In this document: one piece after another, positions 60,311 to 64,000 of the stretch
Layout: every line of letters begins with the position of its first letter
How positions within the stretch are numbered: the stretch's first letter is position 1
Assembly: GCF_000311785.1 (NCBI RefSeq)
Contig: NZ_HE978537.1
Span: 185,788-249,787, forward strand
DNA length: 64,000 nucleotides
Source: Brevibacillus massiliensis
GTDB taxonomy: Bacteria; Bacillota; Bacilli; Brevibacillales; Brevibacillaceae
Direction: 5' to 3'
The notes under the pieces: model-generated
What the model was told of the DNA's origin: nothing
Database searches by the model: none
What the model saw: only the letters and a program-made list of their open reading frames with translations
Made by a program: the position numbers and the translations under genes

Positions 60311-61681
60311 TTATAGGCTTGTTTTCAGTCTATGCACGCTATTTTTAAACATGCTCCCCCGCACTTCAAATGACGGGAACATATCCCAACTTGCACAGGC
60401 AGGACTAAGCAGTACGACGTCGCCTTCCTGTGCCAGTCCGGCAGCGGCGCTGACGGCCTCATCCACAGTATCGACGCGAACGGACTGGCTGATTCCTGCT
60501 TCCCCGGCCCGCGCAAGCAAAATATCCGCCGTCTGGCCGTACGTGACGATCGCCTTTACATGCTTCCTTAGAACGGGCACCAGTTCGCGAAAGTCGATCC
60601 CCCGGTCCAATCCCCCGGCGATCAGCACAACCGGCTGCCTAAAGACGCCGATCGATCGGCTGCAGGCTTCCGGGTTGGTCGCTTTGGAATCATTGTAATA
60701 CTTCACACCGGCAATTTCATCGACGTATTCCAGACGATGCTCCACTCCTTGAAAGCGGGACAACACCCTGGCGATTGCCGCATCGTCTGCACCTGCCAGC
60801 TTGCTGATCGCGATCGCCGCAAGCGCATTTTCCAAATTATGAACACCTGGCAGGGCAACATCGGCTGCTGCCATAATCTCCGTCGGCTCGCCGCCCGCTT
60901 CCTTGAACAAGATTCGCCCGTTCTGGACGAATGCGCCTGCCGACACCGGCTGCGTTCGGCTGAAATAGTAGATCCTGGCTGGCAGGTGAAGTCCGAATTC
61001 CCTTACCTCTGCCTGATCGTAGGAGAGAACCGCGCAGTCTTCCGCTGTTTGATTGGCGAACAGCTTCGCTTTGCTGGCCCGGTAATCCTGCACCGTATGG
61101 TGGTAGTCGAGATGCGCCTGATACAAGTTCAGCAGGGCGCCGATTCGCGGTCGAAACGAGATCGTCCCCTTCAGCTGAAAGCTGCTTAACTCCGCTACCA
61201 GCCATTGGTCGGCTGTGACGGCTTCCGCCAATTCGCAGAGCACGGTTCCGATATTGCCGCCGACTTTGGCGTCGATCCCGGCCTCTGCCAGCATCAGACC
61301 GACGAGGGTAGTCGTCGTCGTCTTCCCGTTGGAACCGGTAATGCCGATCAGCGGCGCTTTGGACAATTGGTACGCCAGCTCTACCTCAGTCATCACTGGG
61401 ATCCCCAGTTCCAACGCTCTGGCGACCGGTTTTGCTTCGTAGGGGATGCCCGGATTTTTGACGACGAGGTCAACACCCGCATCGATCAGATCCTCCGGAT
61501 GTCCGTCCGTAATGACGCGAATGCCGAGCGCTTCCAGTTCCTCTGCCCCGATTGCTTGTTCGCGCGGTTTTTGGTCGTTCACCACGACCTTAGCACCAAA
61601 GCGGTGAAGCAGTTTTGCAACTGCCACACCGCTTTTGGCCAGGCCCAAAACGACTGCGCGTTTGTCTCGATAATATTCCAT
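60311..61681 (-). CDS. murD: UDP-MurNAc-L-alanine--D-glutamate ligase
   Basis: The 456-residue Mur ligase has the ATP motif GITGSNGKTTTT (~115), NLYQAHLDYHHTV with the conserved His, and ATNPEAC with GGLDRGIDF near the end. It adds D-Glu in peptidoglycan precursor synthesis. AGAGGTGG precedes the ATG, which directly follows the mraY stop. Confidence 0.97.
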   Translation of the reverse strand: MEYYRDKRAVVLGLAKSGVAVAKLLHRFGAKVVVNDQKPREQAIGAEELEALGIRVITDGHPEDLIDAGVDLVVKNPGIPYEAKPVARALELGIPVMTEVELAYQLSKAPLIGITGSNGKTTTTTLVGLMLAEAGIDAKVGGNIGTVLCELAEAVTADQWLVAELSSFQLKGTISFRPRIGALLNLYQAHLDYHHTVQDYRASKAKLFANQTAEDCAVLSYDQAEVREFGLHLPARIYYFSRTQPVSAGAFVQNGRILFKEAGGEPTEIMAAADVALPGVHNLENALAAIAISKLAGADDAAIARVLSRFQGVEHRLEYVDEIAGVKYYNDSKATNPEACSRSIGVFRQPVVLIAGGLDRGIDFRELVPVLRKHVKAIVTYGQTADILLARAGEAGISQSVRVDTVDEAVSAAAGLAQEGDVVLLSPACASWDMFPSFEVRGSMFKNSVHRLKTSL

Positions 61682-61682
61682 G

Positions 61683-62648
61683 TCAGCGAACCACCTCTAA
61701 GTAAACACCTAATCCGGCGAATACCATCGCAACCAGCCAAAAGGTCACGACAACACGCCACTCGGACCAGCCGGTCAGCTCGAAGTGATGGTGCAGCGGA
61801 CTCATGCGAAAAATCCGCTTGCCTCTCGTCTTGAACGAAACGACCTGCAGAATGACAGAGAGCGTCTCCACCACGAATACTCCACCGATCACCGCCAAAA
61901 GCAGTTCCGTCTTGGTCATGATGGCGACACCTGCCAACGCTCCGCCCAGTGCCAAGGATCCGGTATCGCCCATGAACACGCGGGCCGGATGGGCGTTGAA
62001 GACGAGAAATCCGAGTACTGCCCCCACGATTGCGGCGCTGAAAATGGCAGTGTCCGCTTTGCCCAGCATCCAGGCGATGATCGCATAGGCTCCGAAGGCG
62101 ATCGCTCCGGTTCCAGCCAAGAGTCCGTCCAGGCCGTCCGTGATGTTGACAGCGTTTGTCGTGCCGACAAACAGAAAGACGAGAAAGGGAAAATACAGCC
62201 ATCCCAGGTGAATGTCCCAGGGGGTGCCCGGCACGTGCAGGCTGGTATCGTGCCCCATCGTGATCAGCAATGCGTAGGCGAGGATCGCCAGCAGAATTTG
62301 GGCGAGAAATTTTTGTTTCGCCGTCAGGCCGAGATTCCGCTTTTTGTTAATCTTGATAAAATCATCTAAAAAGCCAATGAGTCCATACCCCAAGGTAACG
62401 AGCATCAGAAAGAAGATCTCCATCGACAGATTGGCAAATTTGAGCACTGTAAAGATCAGAGCAAGCATAATGATCGTACCGCCCATCGTCGGCGTTCCCG
62501 CTTTTTTTTGATGGGACTTGGGTCCCTCTACGCGGATGCTTTGGCCGAATTTCATCCGGCGCAGCACCGGAATAAACAGCGGGCCCACCAGGACGGCGAT
62601 CAGAGATGCAGCGATTATCGTAATGATAAGTACGTTGTCAAAGAGCAT
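61683..62648 (-). CDS. mraY: Phospho-MurNAc-pentapeptide transferase
   Basis: The 321-residue membrane enzyme makes lipid I. Motifs are GTPTMGG (~51), [14 protein letters not shown] (~92), [12 protein letters not shown] (~165), [11 protein letters not shown] (~227) and PLHHHFEL (~285), the HHH motif of the active site. GGAGGTT precedes the ATG. Confidence 0.97.
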   Translation of the reverse strand: MLFDNVLIITIIAASLIAVLVGPLFIPVLRRMKFGQSIRVEGPKSHQKKAGTPTMGGTIIMLALIFTVLKFANLSMEIFFLMLVTLGYGLIGFLDDFIKINKKRNLGLTAKQKFLAQILLAILAYALLITMGHDTSLHVPGTPWDIHLGWLYFPFLVFLFVGTTNAVNITDGLDGLLAGTGAIAFGAYAIIAWMLGKADTAIFSAAIVGAVLGFLVFNAHPARVFMGDTGSLALGGALAGVAIMTKTELLLAVIGGVFVVETLSVILQVVSFKTRGKRIFRMSPLHHHFELTGWSEWRVVVTFWLVAMVFAGLGVYLEVVR

Positions 62649-62694
62649 GCCATAACCTCCTTTCTTGATGTGTTCGCCCGTTCAACACCACCCG

Positions 62695-64000
62695 TCACTT
62701 TTTTGGATGCAGCGCAGCGATTGCTTCGCGAGCTGCTTCCCGATCGTCAAACGGCAGCACCTGACCCTTGATAATCTGGTAAGTCTCGTGGCCTTTGCCG
62801 GCGATTAAAATCACATCGTCGGCGCCAGCCCGGCCGACAGCGTAAGCGATCGCTTCCCTTCGGTCCGGCAGGCTGAGGTAGCGGCTGGCAGGCACACTCG
62901 CAAGACCCGCAACCATGTCGGCGATGATTGCTTCCGGATCTTCCGAGCGCGGGTTATCTGAAGTTAAGACGGTAAGATCAGCGTATTTTGTTGCAATTTG
63001 CGCCATAATCGGGCGCTTGCCCCTGTCCCGGTCGCCGCCGCACCCGACGACGCAAAAAACCCTTCCCCGGGCGAATTCCTTGATCGTGGTCAAGGCGTTT
63101 TCCAAACTGTCCGGTGTATGGGAGTAATCCACCAAAACCGTGAAATCCTGGCCGGCCTTGACCGCTTCGAAGCGGCCGCTGACTCCTTCAACGGCCTCGA
63201 GCGCCTCCTTGATATCGGCGAGCGAAATCCCTTCCACCAGGGCTGCCGTCAACGCCGCCAGGGCATTGTAGACGTTGAACTTGCCCATCAAGCGCAGGCA
63301 AAGCTTTACGTCTCCGGCGAAGGTGCGCGCGGTGAAGGAAACCCCGCCGCTCGTCAGCTTGATCTCTTCCGCCCGCACGTCAGCGGGCTGATCAATCCCG
63401 TATGTAAGCACGCGTGCCGCGGTGGCCCGGGCAAACTGTGCAGAGACCGGATCGTCCGCGTTCAGCACGGCAGTCTTTGGCGAATCGTGACGATAGCGAT
63501 TGCCGAGCTGGGCAAACAACAGCGATTTGGCCGCAGCGTACTTCTCCATCGTCTGGTGGTAGTCGAGGTGGTCCTGCGTCAAATTGGTGAAGACAGCCGT
63601 GTGGAAGTCAACCCCCCAGACCCGCCCCATATCGAGCGCGTGGGAAGAGACCTCCATAATCGCGTATTCCGTATGCGCATCCAGCATGCGCCGGAAGCTT
63701 TTTTGCAGGAACAGTGCATCGGGTGTCGTGTTTTTCAGCTCTTCACTGACGTCTCCGATCCGCATATGTATCGTGCCGATCAGACCTGTGCGTTTTTGCC
63801 TGTGACGCAAAATGTGATCCAACAAGTGAGTCGTCGTCGTTTTTCCATTTGTGCCCGTTACCCCGATCACTTTCAAGGCTGCAGTGGGCGACCCGTAAAA
63901 CTTGTCGGCGATCATGGCTGCAGCCCGGCGGGTATCGGGAACAACCGCCACGGTTCCGTCGAGGTTTAATTCTCTTTCCGCCAGGACCGCAGCGGCTCCC
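62695..64000 (-). CDS. murE: UDP-MurNAc-tripeptide synthetase, N-terminus beyond the window
   Basis: The Mur ligase is open to the window edge; roughly 60-80 N-terminal residues are missing. ATP motif GVTGTNGKTTTTHLL and the meso-diaminopimelate signature DNPRSEDP are seen, so it adds meso-A2pm rather than lysine. It ends KGHETYQ and DDREAAREAI. Confidence 0.96.
   Translation of the reverse strand, partial: GAAAVLAERELNLDGTVAVVPDTRRAAAMIADKFYGSPTAALKVIGVTGTNGKTTTTHLLDHILRHRQKRTGLIGTIHMRIGDVSEELKNTTPDALFLQKSFRRMLDAHTEYAIMEVSSHALDMGRVWGVDFHTAVFTNLTQDHLDYHQTMEKYAAAKSLLFAQLGNRYRHDSPKTAVLNADDPVSAQFARATAARVLTYGIDQPADVRAEEIKLTSGGVSFTARTFAGDVKLCLRLMGKFNVYNALAALTAALVEGISLADIKEALEAVEGVSGRFEAVKAGQDFTVLVDYSHTPDSLENALTTIKEFARGRVFCVVGCGGDRDRGKRPIMAQIATKYADLTVLTSDNPRSEDPEAIIADMVAGLASVPASRYLSLPDRREAIAYAVGRAGADDVILIAGKGHETYQIIKGQVLPFDDREAAREAIAALHPKK

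Noticed and set aside
1-64000. CRISPR arrays, insertion sequences, rRNA or tRNA genes, prophage
   Set aside because: I saw no regularly spaced repeats, transposase genes, terminal inverted repeats, RNA gene signatures or phage genes.

Overview
The window comes from an endospore-forming member of the Bacillales with a fairly GC-rich chromosome. Evidence is the complete sigE-sigG-spoIIGA block, a gerA-type germination operon, yteA, and a division/cell-wall cluster in the B. subtilis order divIVA-ylmH-ylmG-sepF-yggS-ylmD-ylmC-sigG-sigE-spoIIGA-ftsZ-ftsA-sbp-ylxX-ylxW-divIB. murE carries the DNPR motif of meso-diaminopimelate-adding enzymes. Overall the layout resembles Brevibacillus or a related Paenibacillaceae lineage, but the genus is inference.

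Positions 1-18.4 kb hold a catabolic island. On the minus strand runs a putative long operon: coxG, coxS, coxL, coxM (a molybdenum hydroxylase of the CO-dehydrogenase-like family), then maturation genes (coxD, a coxE-xdhC hybrid, a mocA-like cytidylyltransferase), then 5-oxoprolinase-type pxpB, pxpC, a biotin carrier protein and pxpA. Next come a sigma-54-dependent activator and a second, frameshifted pxpB. On the plus strand lie hyuA (frameshifted) and hyuB, an ATP-dependent hydantoinase/oxoprolinase pair. I see near-consensus sigma-54 -24/-12 promoters in front of coxG and hyuA. A TTTCA-N4-TGAAA palindrome lies upstream of coxG, hyuA and the activator gene. The inferred picture is a sigma-54 regulon for degrading an N-heterocyclic or lactam/imide compound: hydroxylation by the Mo enzyme, then ATP-dependent ring opening. 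Four frame lesions fall in this island; I saw none in the intact genes elsewhere.

Positions 18.5-28.9 kb hold an amidohydrolase, an unrecognised small membrane protein and a hydroxyacid module: glcD-glcF-glycerate kinase-larA (a nickel-dependent racemase homologue), divergent from a kdgT-type permease and a FadR-type GntR regulator. Three copies of a TCATCAGATGA-like operator lie in the divergent promoter region. A remnant of an FMN-dependent hydroxyacid dehydrogenase sits between promoter and permease.

Positions 28.8-36.2 kb are a mixed region: DCC-family protein, TIGR01777 epimerase, a TetR regulator with its membrane-protein partner, a thioredoxin-reductase-like flavoprotein lacking CxxC, ytkD, an MFS transporter, an enolase-superfamily enzyme and yteA. 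Positions 36.4-40.1 kb carry a three-gene AT-rich germinant-receptor operon with a sigma-G-like promoter.

Positions 40.1-64 kb are core genome on the minus strand: ileS behind a T-box leader, the divIVA-ylm cluster, the sporulation sigma factors, ftsZ/ftsA, divIB, murA, murB, murG, spoVE, murD, mraY and a partial murE. Promoter-like sites match known control of these loci: Spo0A boxes with a long-spacer promoter before spoIIGA, a sigma-F-like site before sigG and a sigma-H-like site before ftsA.
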